Source of the DNA: Ulva prolifera
Taxonomy: Eukaryota; Chlorophyta; Ulvophyceae; Ulvales; Ulvaceae
Direction: 5' to 3'
DNA: 64,000 bases
Assembly (NCBI GenBank): GCA_023078555.1
Contig: CM041204.1
Location: forward strand, 840,923 to 904,922
The notes under the pieces were generated by a model. It saw only the letters and a list, made by a program, of their open reading frames with translations. It was not told the origin of the DNA and made no database searches. This document shows, piece by piece, positions 36,829-49,408 of the stretch (positions within the stretch are counted from its first letter, which is position 1; each line of letters begins with the position of its first letter). A program made the translations under genes and the position numbers.

Positions 36829-39800
36829 TTACGAACTTCTTGTAGCGGGTCCGGGCAGCACCTTGGTAAACATATCTGCCAACTGATCAACAGTGCCAAC
36901 CCATTCTACCTTAAGTTCATCCATCTGGACATATTCCCGCACTCGCAAGTGCCGCACACAAATGCGCTTGGATCTGTCACTGGACACAATATTTACAGCC
37001 AAGATATTGGCACTCTTATTATCACCCCACAGAGTCGGCTTATGTGGGACAAGCTTCACATCAAGAAGCAACTGCTTCATCCACATGAGCTCGTTGGCCG
37101 TTGCACTCATTGCAATGAGCTCAGCCTCTGTTGTATCCCAAGCCACTATACTCTGCTTCTTCGAACGCAAGAGAACACAGTTCCCATACACTTGAACAAC
37201 TATACCAGACACACTCTTCAGATCTGCAGAATTCGCAAAGTCTGCATCTGAAAAAGCTTCTAGTAAACACCCATGTCCCTCAAAGCCTATAAATTTTATT
37301 CCTAAATTCTTTGTGGATTGCAGGTATCTATGAAAATGTTGCACGGCAGACCAATGTTCCTTCAGACTGCCAGACATGTGCCGGGCCGGGGCATGTGCCA
37401 CATAGCTCAGGTCAGGTCGTGTCACTCCTGCAATATACTGGATGCTTCCTACAGCACTCATGAACCTGGAATGCTCAGCAGCACTGGCTTTCTCCAGGTC
37501 AGGATGCTCTTTCGCACTCCTTAGCTGTTGCCGCGGCACTAATGGAGTGGGAGATTTACGACAGTCAGACATACTGTATTTGTCCAGCAAGTTCTGGATT
37601 TTGGTACGTTGTGTCATTGTGATTGTTTTGGCCTTTCGATCACGCGTGATCTCAGTGCCAAGTGCCCAAGACAGGTTACCTAGGTCTCTACCTTCAAATT
37701 TTGTGAGAATGACACTGATGGTTTCCTGCAGCCCCGCGGAGCAACTGAAAATGAATAAGTCATCTACCCACAGAAAAACAAAACATCGACCGGTTTTTCT
37801 GACATACAGTCCAGCATCACTTTGTGCGCACACAAATCCCAGTTCAGTCAAGACCTTTACTAAAGCTTTATGCCACTCGCGAGCGGCTTGCTTCAGGCCA
37901 TACAAAGTCTTATGCAATTTCCATACACGTGCTGTCCCGTGTAAAGTACGGGGGCTAATCAACAAAAACCTCTTCTTCCAGGTCACCGTTCACAAAAGCA
38001 CATTGTATATCTATATGCCTAATCTCCCGATCCTCCTGAGCAGCAATAGACAGCAACACACGCAGTGTCGCGTAACTACCGACAGGGGACCAAGTCTCGA
38101 AAAAATCTATACCTTCCACCTGAGAAAAACCACGAGCTACATATCGTGCCTTGTAACACTGAATCTCACCAGCAGGTCCGCGCTTGATTTTGAACACCCA
38201 CTTGCCCGAGATAGCTTTCTTACCCGCGGGCAGATAGCACAACAAAAAAGTCCCGTGCTCACCCAATGCTTCCACCTTCTCCTGCATGGCACGCAGCCAA
38301 ACATCCCTGTCTAGACCCGCGAGTCCTTCCTTCATGGAAGGCAGATCAGGGTCGGAAGGCTTCTGCTTCCTAGCGGCAGCTGCTCTGCGCGACCCATGAC
38401 GCTGAGCACTCTGCTGCTCACCAGACTCCCCATGCTGATGCTTCAGGCCTGCACCGGAGACTCCACAGTCAGCCGCGGCTGATGTGTCCTGATTGCAGCC
38501 TGAAGACTTAATGTCAGCTACTACCGTTTCACTACTAGCAAGATCAGAGCCCGCGGGCTCATGCAAAGCAGCTACATCCACAGCCAAAGGAACAAGGCTT
38601 CTGCGCACAAGAGGATATATTTAAATGCGGGGAAGAGCAGCTGGAATGGCTCTTACCTCATCAGGCAAATCAACCCCAACAGCGGCAGAGGGGGCAGCCT
38701 GGATCTCTCCCCCTAATTCGGATCCGGACTCCATCTCAATTACATCTGGCTCATCCTCCCAGGAAGGTCTCAGCCCCTCAGCCCCTTGCAGGGGCTCAGC
38801 TACTGCTCCCGCGCCAGATGCTGAGGCCGCAGCCGAATTACTCCTTGATCGGACCCGCTGAGCCTCGCGATTCTGATGAGCCGCAGCCCGTTCATCATCG
38901 CTGATGGTGTACTCCTCCATCTCATCTGCATCGTCCTCGTCATAGATGCCTGGGCCGTCGTCATCATCATCTTCTTCCATCGGATCATCAGACGACGGCG
39001 GAGGCATAGGCAGGACAAATGCAGCTTCGATGCCAGGGTCATGGAGCTGCACATTGCGAGTCACCACATACTCGACAGTGCGCGCTGCAGGGGCCCCGGA
39101 TAGGTGCGCGTGGCCAGGGACCCGAGGAGGGACTTCAACGTCAGGGTGGCCAGCTGCACGAGCAATCGCACGCGTGCGATGCATGGTGTGCCTGGCCACC
39201 TCCGGTGTGTCCCGCGCAGGGTCACGCCGGAGCACCTCAGCAGAGGAGCCTGCGCCGAAACGCGGAGAGTACACTGCCTCATCAGGCAGTGAAACCTGTC
39301 TGAACGTCATGTCCATGACAAGGACCCTACCATGACCTGGGGGGGCGTGCGAGAATTCACGCAGACGTCGCAACACTCCCCCGTCATGTGTGGAGTCAGC
39401 CAGGAATGAGGGGACATCACTGTCTGTCACGCGGACACCCTCATTATCCTGCTCAAAGTCAACCTGAAGGGAGTTCGCAAACTCCGCAGGCTCCCTCTTG
39501 TCCACAACAGCGGACGCATCGTACTTGCGTACGTGCCGGATCATCTGATGCGTGGTGCACATGATCTCTTGCACCACCACAACCCTACCCCCAGGAACGT
39601 CCTGGGCGTACACACGCTGCATGCTGGGCCCCAACCCAGCACCAACCCAGTATGCGACCATACCCCGCGCGGACAACTTCCGCAACTTGTCATCCCTGGG
39701 ATACGCATTCACCTCAACCCCCCATGGGCGCTGCTGCTTCACCAAATCCTTGAACACCTCGACGGAGGTGTCTCTGAAAAAAGACATGTAGGGAATGATA

Positions 39801-40235
39801 TCCCTGTCACAAGACCTGGTCAAAAACTCATCCAGTTCTGTCATTGTGAGCAACTCCCACTTGTGCTTCTCCTCCTCCCTCAACTTAGTACGTTCGGCCT
39901 TTGTCATGCGTTTATTGGCCTGCTCAGCCTGCTGTACATCCGCAGCTGTATTGGCATCACGCTGAGCTTTCTGGGCCTTCATCATTATTGCCAGTTTGTC
40001 ACGGTACAGCGCCGAGCACGGCGTGAGATTGTGACCATGGATGACACAGGTAAGACAGTCAATCCACAGGAACAGAGGGAGACCGCTCGCAAGCAGTGCA
40101 GCCCGGACTGCCTCGAAGGCAATACCGATCCTCTGCTCGATCATGCCATTACAGCGATGATCAGCTGTGGGGGTGGTGCGGTGAGTGATGCCACGACGCT
40201 GGAGGTAGAGCTTTAAGGCCTCAACCATGAACTCT
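36829..40235 (-). mobile_element. Ty1/copia LTR retrotransposon pol region (element 1, defective)
   Basis: Coding order on the minus strand is integrase C-terminal part (38621-40235, truncated at the N gap just after the integrase GEF position), reverse transcriptase N part (37955-38608), then RT catalytic part plus RNase H (36829-37986). RT motifs include KARYVARGFSQVEGIDFFET, FVNGDLEEEVFVD, YGLKQAAREWHKAL and FLWVDDLF, where WVDD replaces the usual YVDD. RNase H keeps DTTEAELIAMS and GDNKSAN. Two breaks disable it: a TAG at 37955-37957 where the family has Gln in VDQPP, and a frameshift a few codons later. The integrase reads HNLTP, then a Lys/Glu-rich insert of about 120 aa, then PWGVEVNAYPRDDKL. 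LTRs were not identified; the 3' LTR should lie below 36829 and the 5' part in or beyond the gap. Confidence 0.93.
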
Positions 40236-40335
40236 NNNNNNNNNNNNNNNNNNNNNNNNNNNNNNNNNNNNNNNNNNNNNNNNNNNNNNNNNNNNNNNNN
40301 NNNNNNNNNNNNNNNNNNNNNNNNNNNNNNNNNNN
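40236..40335. other. Assembly gap (100 N)
   Basis: Exactly 100 N, the conventional size for a gap of unknown length. It interrupts the integrase of the copia element on one side and abuts a long (TG)n tract on the other, so both the 5' half of the copia element and the 5' exons of the next transposase may be missing. Confidence 0.99.
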
Positions 40336-40336
40336 G

Positions 40337-40375
<39 letters not shown>

Positions 40376-40673
40376 GTGTGTGTGTGTGTGTGTGGTTGTG
40401 TGTGTGTGTGGTGTGTGTGTGTGGTGTCGTGTGGTGTGTGTGTGGTGTGTTGTGTGTGTGTTGGTGTGTTTGTGTGTGTGTGTGGTTGTGTGTGTGGGTT
40501 CTTTTGTGTGTGGTGGGCCTTTGTGTGTGTCGTGTTGGTGTGTGTTGTGTGTGTGTGTGTGTGTGTGCCCGTGTGGGGTGTGCGGTGTGTGCTGTGTTGA
40601 GTGTGTGTGTTGTGGTGTGTGGTGTGCTCGCTCTTGTGTGTTAGTGTGTGTGTGTGGTGTGTCGTAGTGTGTG

Positions 40674-40717
<44 letters not shown>

Positions 40718-40840
40718 TGTGTGTGTGTTTGTGTGGGTGTGTGGTGCTTGTGTGTGTGTGTGTGTGTGGTGTGTGTGTGTGTGTGTGGTGTGTGTGCCAC
40801 TGTGAACTCTCCCCTGTGTGGTGTTGTGTGTGTGTGCTGT

Positions 40841-40892
<52 letters not shown>
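40336..40892. repeat. Impure (TG)n microsatellite, about 560 bp
   Basis: Alternating TG broken by GG and TT steps, ending in a pure block and then TTTTTTT at 40893-40899. It gives spurious open frames on both strands. The array reaches the N gap, so its true length is unknown. Confidence 0.97.
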
Positions 40893-40893
<1 letters not shown>

Positions 40894-40896
<3 letters not shown>

Positions 40897-43704
40897 TTTA
40901 GTGTTGCGCCCGAATTCCATATGGCATGTCATAACCTGTGTGTGGACGAGGATACTTTCGCTTCAGGGAAAACCCAAATCAGAGGCAACCCGATTATGGT
41001 GTGGGACAGCTATCGCAAGAGGTGGCGGAAAGTCTTTCCTGTGCTTGTCTTTGCGTATGCAGACACCCCTGCCAGGCGAGGTTGGGCAATGACGACTGGG
41101 CACACATGCAAGAGTGGATGTGATAAGTGCGGAATACGGGGGGTTCGCACGCTCCCTCGTGGCATCGTGACCTGGACGGCATTTACGGGATACTCTGGCA
41201 AGTGCCTTGCCCTACTCTTCGGGGCCAAGTCCAAGGTATGCACCAGACATACATGCTGTCAATCTGATATGCTTCAGGGCCCCATCAATTGTGCTACTCC
41301 TGGTCATCACTGTACTATTTTCAAGTGTTGGGTGCACAGTGCACCTTTCATGTACTAGGCTTGTCGCATACATGTCTTCCACACACAATTCCACGCTTGC
41401 GGGCGGTGTTCACGCTGCCCTACATTAGGCATGTTTGTAGAAATGGCTGAGCAAGTACGTACGACTGGGCTGTGACGGTGAGCCCGACTTGGCTGTGCTA
41501 CAACGTCTCCTCATAACCGATGAGAAGCACCGCATCCGAAGTGAGGCTGCAGAGGCTGATAGCAGGAGCGCGCTTGCTGCACATCCGTTGCCTAGGGATG
41601 CTCGTGGAGGGGGCAGGGTGTGTGCTGACCCCAACTCCAAGGCCAGAGATATTATTGACCAGAGGTACGGAATGTGTCCTTACACATCCTTGCACTAACT
41701 CGGTTCAACGCTGCACATCGTTGCATGGTTCACATGTCAAGCAGATTGTGTGGCCACATGGGAGCGACGCCACAAGGCTGCAAACACTGCGCACAAGCAC
41801 CTTGGCTCACGCGGGATCAATCCCTTTCAAGCATCGGGTTTGTTGGGCTATGAGTGAGTTTCCTATGCCACACAAATGAATTGCCCGTGCATAAATCATT
41901 GTATTCAATTGACCTGAGGTTGTAGTGAATTAACCTGGTTGCTGGTACTTCAGGTTTCAAACTACTTTTGTTGAGCCGATGTCTCATTCTATTTTGTATG
42001 CACTTCTGCGCAACTTCTTGGTTCTCATATGCCACACCGGCAATGGTCTGAAGGTTGGTGGTGATGACTTTTTCCTTTCCGGGAACTTGCAAGATCGGAT
42101 GGACAGCTTCATACGTACTTCGCAGTTCCCAAGCGGTTATAATCGCAGACCTCCACAGCTGCGCGGTTGAGTATTTTTTACTATATGCAGTCTACACACT
42201 CTTTTTGCTTGCGAAGTCGTCTAGACATTAATGACCTTGACCATCTGGCTTGACGCAAGGCAGTGTGGTGCAGCGGAGTCAAGATTTCCAAGTGGTTGTT
42301 TGAGGAGTGCAACACCTTCCTCGAAATCACTGGTGCCATTACATTTTGGCACTTCCGTGAGCAGAATCACCCAGGAATTTTGAAGATTTGGGGGCATTTG
42401 AGGACATATGCTTTGTACTTCCTGCATTATCGTCCCGGCCAACACACGATCAGTCAAATTCGCGCGGCGCAGCGGGAGATCTTCAAGTTTGCGGAGTAAT
42501 CTGAGCAGCATTTGGGGGGTCAGTTGCTGACGTGCTTGATCCATCGATGCTCTGCACACATTCCGCAACACGTGTCTGAAACCTTGCCTGGCGCCTTTTT
42601 GCGAGAGGACTTTGGGGAGCGGCTTGTGCGATGGACGAAGAAAGGCGTTAAAGGACACGCGACAGTGAGAGTTGCTCAAGCGTCTGCAGCCATTTGTGTG
42701 ACACAAATGGGCCTGCGAATAGTGAAGAACAACAATGTTGATGTCGATGGCCCGCTCAAACGAGTCAGGCCGCAGCCACGGCAGCGGCCAGTTGATGCAG
42801 GAGATGACTACGGTACTGCTCTACACTACTTGAGCAATGCGCATACAGGCGAAGACGCAGACGAGGTGTGCCCTGTCAGGGTATTTGCCTTGTGCGACCA
42901 ATTGCGGCCCGGTGCCCTATTGCACATCGGGAATGCCATTATTAAGCCCTTCTCCAACTACTTCATGTATACTGTTTGACAGCCGGCAATTTGAATACCA
43001 TCGCTCTGCAGAGGAGCAAGTTTGCCAATTGCCTGGACATCATGGAAGCTTATCATGCCAAACGGGCCCATCGGGTGAGGGGTGACCTTGCGATCGCTGG
43101 GAAACTCACCAGACAATGCATCTTGGGGACTTTTATCCGGGCTACAGGCCTGGTTGAAATCCCAAAAGGTGAACCTACCGAAGTCTTATGCTCTGATAGA
43201 GCCACTATTCAAGCCGGGGCGTGGGTAGTGCGCACCAGCAAGGCGTCCCAATCCCATGGTCGTGAACACACCGATATGTATGTCTACATCCCGTTCCGTA
43301 CTGCCAATGGTCTCAACCATTGCATCTTGAAAATAGAGCAGATTTTATTGGTTAGGCGGAAACTGATGGGCTGGCGAGGGGACGAGGCCAGGATAGCCAC
43401 TGGCACCTTGTGGGAGCGCCTTGTTGTCAGGCGAGGTGCAGGTCTAGAGACTGAGTACAATGATGACCCCTCTGTGGGAGCTTGCTGCGTACCACGAGCG
43501 CTTCATCTGAGTGCTGCACATGCGCACAGAGGTATTCGTTATGCAGTGTTCTTGAGACAAATTCATTGCCCATGTGTGTATATACCAGAGGAGAAAGTAG
43601 GTGAAACGTTTATGACGCTTAACAAGATGGGTTTTCATGGTAGAAGGGACTTGATGTTTACTGGGACCATGCTTCCAGAGGAGGAAGTAGATCAGCAGCA
43701 TTGA
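40894..43704 (+). pseudogene. Tnp2/Plavaka-like DNA-transposon transposase (defective)
   Basis: Spliced transposase of a CACTA/Plavaka-like element. Exons: about 40894-41235 (donor GTATGC), 41441-41664 (phase 2 end), 41954-42165 (phase 1 end) and 42264-43704. All joins are in phase. Exon 1 has FPVLVFAYADTPARRGWAM then HTCKSGCDKCGIRG, like the DxPA and Cx(2-3)C region of such transposases. Exon 4 has GQLLTCLIHRCSAHIPQHV then FGERLVRWTKKGVKGHA, the position of the conserved His-rich block followed by the WxKxxV segment. A TAA at 42497-42499 and a frameshift near 42974 break the frame. The C-terminal part (to 43704) ends TGTMLPEEEVDQQH. The 5' end is lost in the microsatellite or gap. The family label is by eye and could be a related superfamily. 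Confidence 0.55.
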
Positions 43705-44187
43705 ATGTGGTTCTCGAAGGTCTTTGTACTAAATTAAGACTCTAAAGCAAATTACCAATCATGGTAGATTACCATGAGTTGCGCTCGCCAAATCTGTGTA
43801 GTGTGCTTTACGAGTTGTGGCTAGGCCTCTGCATATGTGCGGCGCCCTTGTGGCCACATGCCTCGTAGTGTTTACCACCGCCTTCCACGCTCTTGTATCT
43901 AACGCCGCACAAAAGGCGGGAATGTGACGCCATGAAATTGTCGTTTTAGACATGTTAATGAGATTCGGCGATCGAAATTTTCGCCCTTCGTACGAAATCA
44001 AAGTGGCACAGCTGCGTAGTGGAACTCGTCCGACTGGGAGGTGTGGCCACCAGCGGCAATACAGCGGACAGTTCAAATTCGTAACACGAACACCTTGACC
44101 GCACACGTACGACACCAAACGAATGTATTCAAGTCCAACTCGAGCTTCGTGTGTTAACTGTTCGTCTATACAGCTGATTTTTTTGAG

Positions 44188-46809
44188 ATGGCGGAGCCAA
44201 AAGATCATGTGCTTGTGCGTGACCTCGATCAGTTGACAGTCATGGTGGACGATTGTGAAATCAGCGTAGCTTTAGTAAAGAGTGAAGATGACACAATGAA
44301 GGAGTACTTGAACGACGTTCTGTCAAGTCTCACACGCAAAGTCGAAGCGATCACTGCGAGGGAATCCCGTACTGTTCTTGGATTCAAAGGATTGATAGAC
44401 GAGACTCTGAAGACCATATTCTTCAAGACGTACGGCGTGCCCTATCAGAAAAGTTTGGCATGGCAGGGCGAGTGGAATGGTACGACTGGTGCCTTTGTGC
44501 TTGTGACCCCGGCTGTCGCTGCCAGCACGGAGCAGCGGACAAAGTCGAGTGGATCCAAGCGGAAGAAACCAACACGAACGGTACCTAAGGTGAGCTGGCA
44601 TCTATGTGTGATGCTTCCACGTAGCCGCGGTCTCCATGACTGTACGTTGTTACGCTCCGAGCAGAGGTTGCTATAAACTAGACCACCTGGTGATTCCGGC
44701 AAAACTGCAGGCCGAGGAGGACTTGAATAATGCGATGCAGCTGCTTTCGGCTTACAACACTCCAGAGATGTTTGTGCACCTCTTGGAGCACCTCGACATC
44801 GCAAAAGTGTTGGCGACGCCATCCTATCTTTTGGGAGCCGTCCTGTCGACTCGATTGAAAAGGAAATTGACAGACTACGAGGTCGATGCATGGCGACCCA
44901 ACGACTCCTACGATGTGAGATCCCATTTTGTGCATGTCCGTGCTGCAGCAACGATCACCAATTATATGAGCATCCTGTTCGTGACCATTGCATCGCTAGC
45001 AGGACAATCTTGGAATTTATCAAACCAGACACGGGCACGAGTAAAAGAACGCGCGGGCTGAAGTCGTGAAGTTAACGAACATGTATGTCAAGGCCAAGTG
45101 TAAAAAAGACAACAAGTATGTAGTCGCGGCAGAAGAGAAAGCAGCACTGCATCAAGTGGGGAAGGCTATGGACACAAACAATGCCAGAAAGATCCGACCT
45201 ACAGTGTACATGTTGTTCTTGTCATGGGCACAATTCAATGACGCTCGCTGCAAGCTTTCAGAGCTACTTGGCTCCGATGTTTGGGAGCTAGAGGCTGCAG
45301 ACATCGAAGCTGTCCTCAAAGGGCTTCGTAAGATTTTCACATTGCTGGAGAAGACAGCTCCAGCCAGAAGCGCAAAGAGATTCCGCGCTAAGGTAAAGAA
45401 GGAACTTCTTGACATGGCAAGCTCCGAAAAGCAGAAGAAGGCATGCATCGTTGCACCTTCACCAGTCCTTCCTATCATGACTGTGGGTAAATGATGCTTC
45501 CAGTGACTTGTCTACATATAGGGCTTACGTGTTCTCTTCATCGAATGGGCAATAGAGATGAAGACCTGTGAGACATTGCCCGAGGTGAAGAAGCAGCGTG
45601 CCACCGTTGTCGAGGCGCAGAACCCAGAAGGGATTCCAGAACAGGTATGGCCAATCGATTGGGGTCCGCTTGGGCTACCGAGTGCTGATTCTCCATATGC
45701 TTTGGCAGCTGAAGAGCATGTTGTGGCCGAAGCAAAGAAGCAACTTGATCGACGACTCAGGACAGACCCTACGAAGATGACCATGGCCTCTTTGTTCGAG
45801 CCAGTTGGAGGGGATACCTTCAGAGGTAATGAAATTTTCCGAAACTCCAACGAGCTGGCGATATGAAGGGTTCCAGCCCCGATTTTCTTGGCTCCAGATG
45901 TTCCTGATTGTGTTCAGATCGTTCCTCCAAAGGCGGGTTATCACCACGTTGTTGGAGCATTGATGCTCATTGATGTTTGCGAATACGTGGTGCGAGACTC
46001 CAAGTTGTCCTGTGCCGCATCATAATTATGATTAATGTTGATGTCAATGCAACCATATACATACTATTTAATCAGGTTAGCATTGCAGGCTGCAACATTC
46101 AAGGCAGCGAATATGGAACCTCCTGTCGAGCTGATAGGCTACTGTGACGTGCTCCGAGACACGGTCCCGCTACAACCAGGTCTCCCAGTGCAAGCAAACA
46201 TTGAAGAGACAGAGTCAGATGAGGGTGCAGACGAAAATGAAGCTGCTGACGGAGCAGGCCACCTCGAAGAAGGTACACGTCAAGTGGAGGTTGCCAGTAC
46301 CAGAGCAGCACGCCGCGAGCGTCGTGCAGCAGCAACCAAGCAGCCGGTGCTTGAGGACACAGAGTCTGAGGGGGACCAAGGGGCTACAGATGAGGAGGAG
46401 TTTGAGCATCAGCCGGTGTTGTGCCTCGCGGAGCCAGCCGTGAGAGAGGATGGGCAAAAACCAACACCGTTTGCTGACCGGACAAACTCGAAGGTACGAC
46501 CACTGCAAGCCCCCTGACGGCAGCGTATCTGATGTTGATTAATTCACGAGCCTTCACATCGGCTGCAACCTGATCACATCGATGTGACTGGCGCATGTTT
46601 TGTAAGGTGAAAAACGAGTGTGCTTCGACCATGCAGTGTGGCAGCATCGGAACAAGAATGATAATACATATGCAGGGCCTGAGTAAAAGGGCTGCAAAGA
46701 AAGCAAGGCCTTCAGAAGATGCTGGAAGCAGCAAGAAGAGACAATGCACGCGAACGAAGAAGCCAAGCAAACCTGCGAAGAGCACTCGTGGTGTCAAACG
46801 GACACCTTG
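44188..46809 (+). CDS. Transposon-associated accessory gene, nuclear protein-like
   Basis: Unknown family, downstream of and co-oriented with the transposase. Exons supported by phase: 44188-44589, 44711-44914, 45072-45482, 45522 onwards, about 46094-46493 and 46676-46809. It starts MAEPKDHVLVRDLDQLTVMV. Later parts include LVTPAVAASTEQRTKSSGSK, LLEHLDIAKVLATPSYLLG, AALHQVGKAMDTNNARK and LLSAYNTPEMFVHLLEHL. It then has an acidic segment (EETESDEGADENEAADGAGH) and a Lys/Arg-rich tail (KRAAKKARPS to RGVKRTP) that looks like a bipartite nuclear signal. A TGA at 45864-45866 interrupts a frame that continues sensibly as VPAPIFLAPDVPDCVQIVPP, so the gene is either spliced there or broken. The intron at 45483-45521 (39 bases) is unusually short. 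It could be a second transposon protein or a captured host gene. Confidence 0.45.
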
Positions 46810-49408
46810 ATCATGGCTGGAAATGTACGATCCGTGACATGCCTTTACCGTGGCCATTGAAGCAACTTGGTATTAGCAGACTTCTGATTTGAGTATTGGC
46901 TCGCCTACAGCCCTCTTCGGACATCATTCCAAGAGTTGATTGACTGTGGCACGCAGGCAACATGGCAAGCATACACCAAGACGGCATTCACATGGAATGG
47001 AAGCAATTGAATGTATACGTACATGTAGTGTTTTCAGATAGTGGTGGCTGCGAGGTGGGTGCAAGGCTGCCACCTGTGCCTGAGCGACCGTAGCAGCGAT
47101 CACACTAGGACTGTAAAGCAAAGCATCATGACTCATTCCATTGATTTATGCTGTGATATGGCTATTATTGACGGCATTGATGCAATGCACACCCGATCCG
47201 CTCACCCAACGGCGCATGCACACCCCCCGGCGCGCACCCGGAGGTGCGCCGTGTGTTTCTAGGCGAGCAAGTGCTTGCGGGTTCGCCAACGACAGTGCGC
47301 CGATACGTACGCGGACTTTAAGGCACGGAAACACGAAACTGTTGGATGTACGCATATGCTAGTCCATTACAAGGAAGTACTGCGTCGACAGACTGTGTGC
47401 CCGCGGCGTTCTGCCATGCAACATGTTGCAGATGCACAGGCAACGGTGCACTTGTCAGAAAACATGCATACCGAGGCACACGGCCACTCCCACGCTGAAA
47501 GCGAGCAGAACTTCTGGAATATTATGTATTATGAGTGTACGACTTCATCTCATCTAGGCTGCGCTGCACGGGCCACGAGTGAGGGACACAGCCACGAAGT
47601 GTCGATCGCAAGGCAAAGCAGTTGCGCAAGCCTGTACTCGGCTCGATCACGCTGCTCAACTCATCTCAGGCAATCACATTTAAACCAGCAAGTAATCGGG
47701 AGATACCTGGGCACGTATGATGCCTGCGAGGTATGGCATGGTGCATGTTGTGACAGCACACAGTGAGGGCACAAGCCTCAATATCCAACTTACACTAATA
47801 CGAGGCAGGCTCATGACCACGTAGGGGGCCGCGACAGTATATCAATTGAATAGTTCACGCTAATTGCTGTCACAAAATCGCCATTCCGCGCAGAATCAGA
47901 ATGACCTGCCACGCTGACATGTATTGTCGAGTGCTTGTTGACGAGCTGGTTGGCGATCCTACCTGACTCAGAACGGCGCAACCAATTATATGGACTACAA
48001 ATATCACAGTTCCTTGGTCTCCGTGAAGTGGTAGGTGTCAGGCGTTATTTGGCACTGATCTGGGCCCCACATGGACACCTCACTTACTAAGGCACCAGCG
48101 TGCGAGATCTCGACCAATCATCGCCGGAATGGTGCCAATCAGTTTCAGTAAAGGTCATCTAATACTGCAGAGCGCCGTGGGCCATAATATCGTGTTTTGA
48201 GAGCTTTTTCAGTTCTCAGCTTTGACTGCGCACCCAACTTGCGCACCCCCGGGTGTGCAAGTCCGGCGTCTGCCCTGTGAGCATGGGTACGTGTCTCGGC
48301 AAATCTGGCGAACATGGGCTCCCCAAACAAGTGGTTGATCACATCTGTCAGGTTCAATACATATGCACTGCACGCAATACACCAAGATTGCATGCATCAA
48401 CTACTAAATGCACAACATGCAATAGACATGCATTTACACCAGCAACTACAAGGGCTGTCACTCGGAGGACAAATGCATCGATTTTGGACTCACCTGCGAA
48501 CATGGTGCACCTGTCGGTTCAGTGTCCGGTGCCTTAGGTTACTGCAAGTCGGACATCTCTCACCAGCTCTGAAGCGCCTCTCCGACATCGGTAGTTGCTT
48601 GCCATAGACATGCGGACACTGCCCATTGTCACACATGTCGTATGTGTACTCATCCGTACCTTGCAGACAAAGCACTCCCCGTATAATGTGTTCTAATCTA
48701 CAGAGATTTGCAACTGAAGCCATAACAAAGCCGTGGGCCCAAACGTGGGGTCAAAGTGTGGTGTTAAATAGGCAAGGGACATCATAGGTAGTTTCGAACT
48801 AAGACAGGGGCAAAGGTGGAATGAACAAATCATACCTAGGCATTAAATTGTCATTCACGGGGAGCATCCCACCGGAAGCCAGCATCCGGCAGATCACGTC
48901 AAGGCAGTATGACGTCATGTTGGCCCTCATCTTCAGCCACGTCATGCAGTAGCACGCTTGCAAGACCGTCCGTACTACCTGGAGCGATCTTCTTATTTCT
49001 GTTATCCTGGTACCATCTAATTGGAAATTGGCGTGGGGAAGGGGGGATTTGTGGCATCTTGTTGGGATTTCTGAAGCATCATTCGGTCCCGCAGCTTGGC
49101 AATGACCACTTCCTCCGCATCATTGCCTTCAGCATGCATACCATGCTGCCGAGCAGCTTGCAGCAGTGTATGGTCGTCATGGTCTTGTCCGCCTCGCAAG
49201 CGCAACTCCTCCACTGCTAGGCGTAGCCAGGTAGCAAGATCATGCATATAGGAGAGCAACATGAGGCTGCATGACACGCCGTGGCCCTTTGACAAGCTGC
49301 CACACAATGTACTCAGCATAGCAACATAACAAACACCAGGTCCAAGGCCACACCGGTATTTCACATCCTACCTCACAACTGTCATAGAACATGAGTTCAC
49401 GCGATTGA
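46810..49408. other. No gene recognised
   Basis: Short frames only, with a change in texture from the gene-bearing left half: more even base use and more AT-rich spacers. A minus-strand frame at 49017-49364 (VEELRLRGGQDHDDHTLLQA) may belong with the broken frame listed next. Confidence 0.4.

Noticed and set aside
40213..41092. Long frames of Cys/Val or Thr/His repeats
   Set aside because: They are translations of the (TG)n microsatellite, some running through the N gap.
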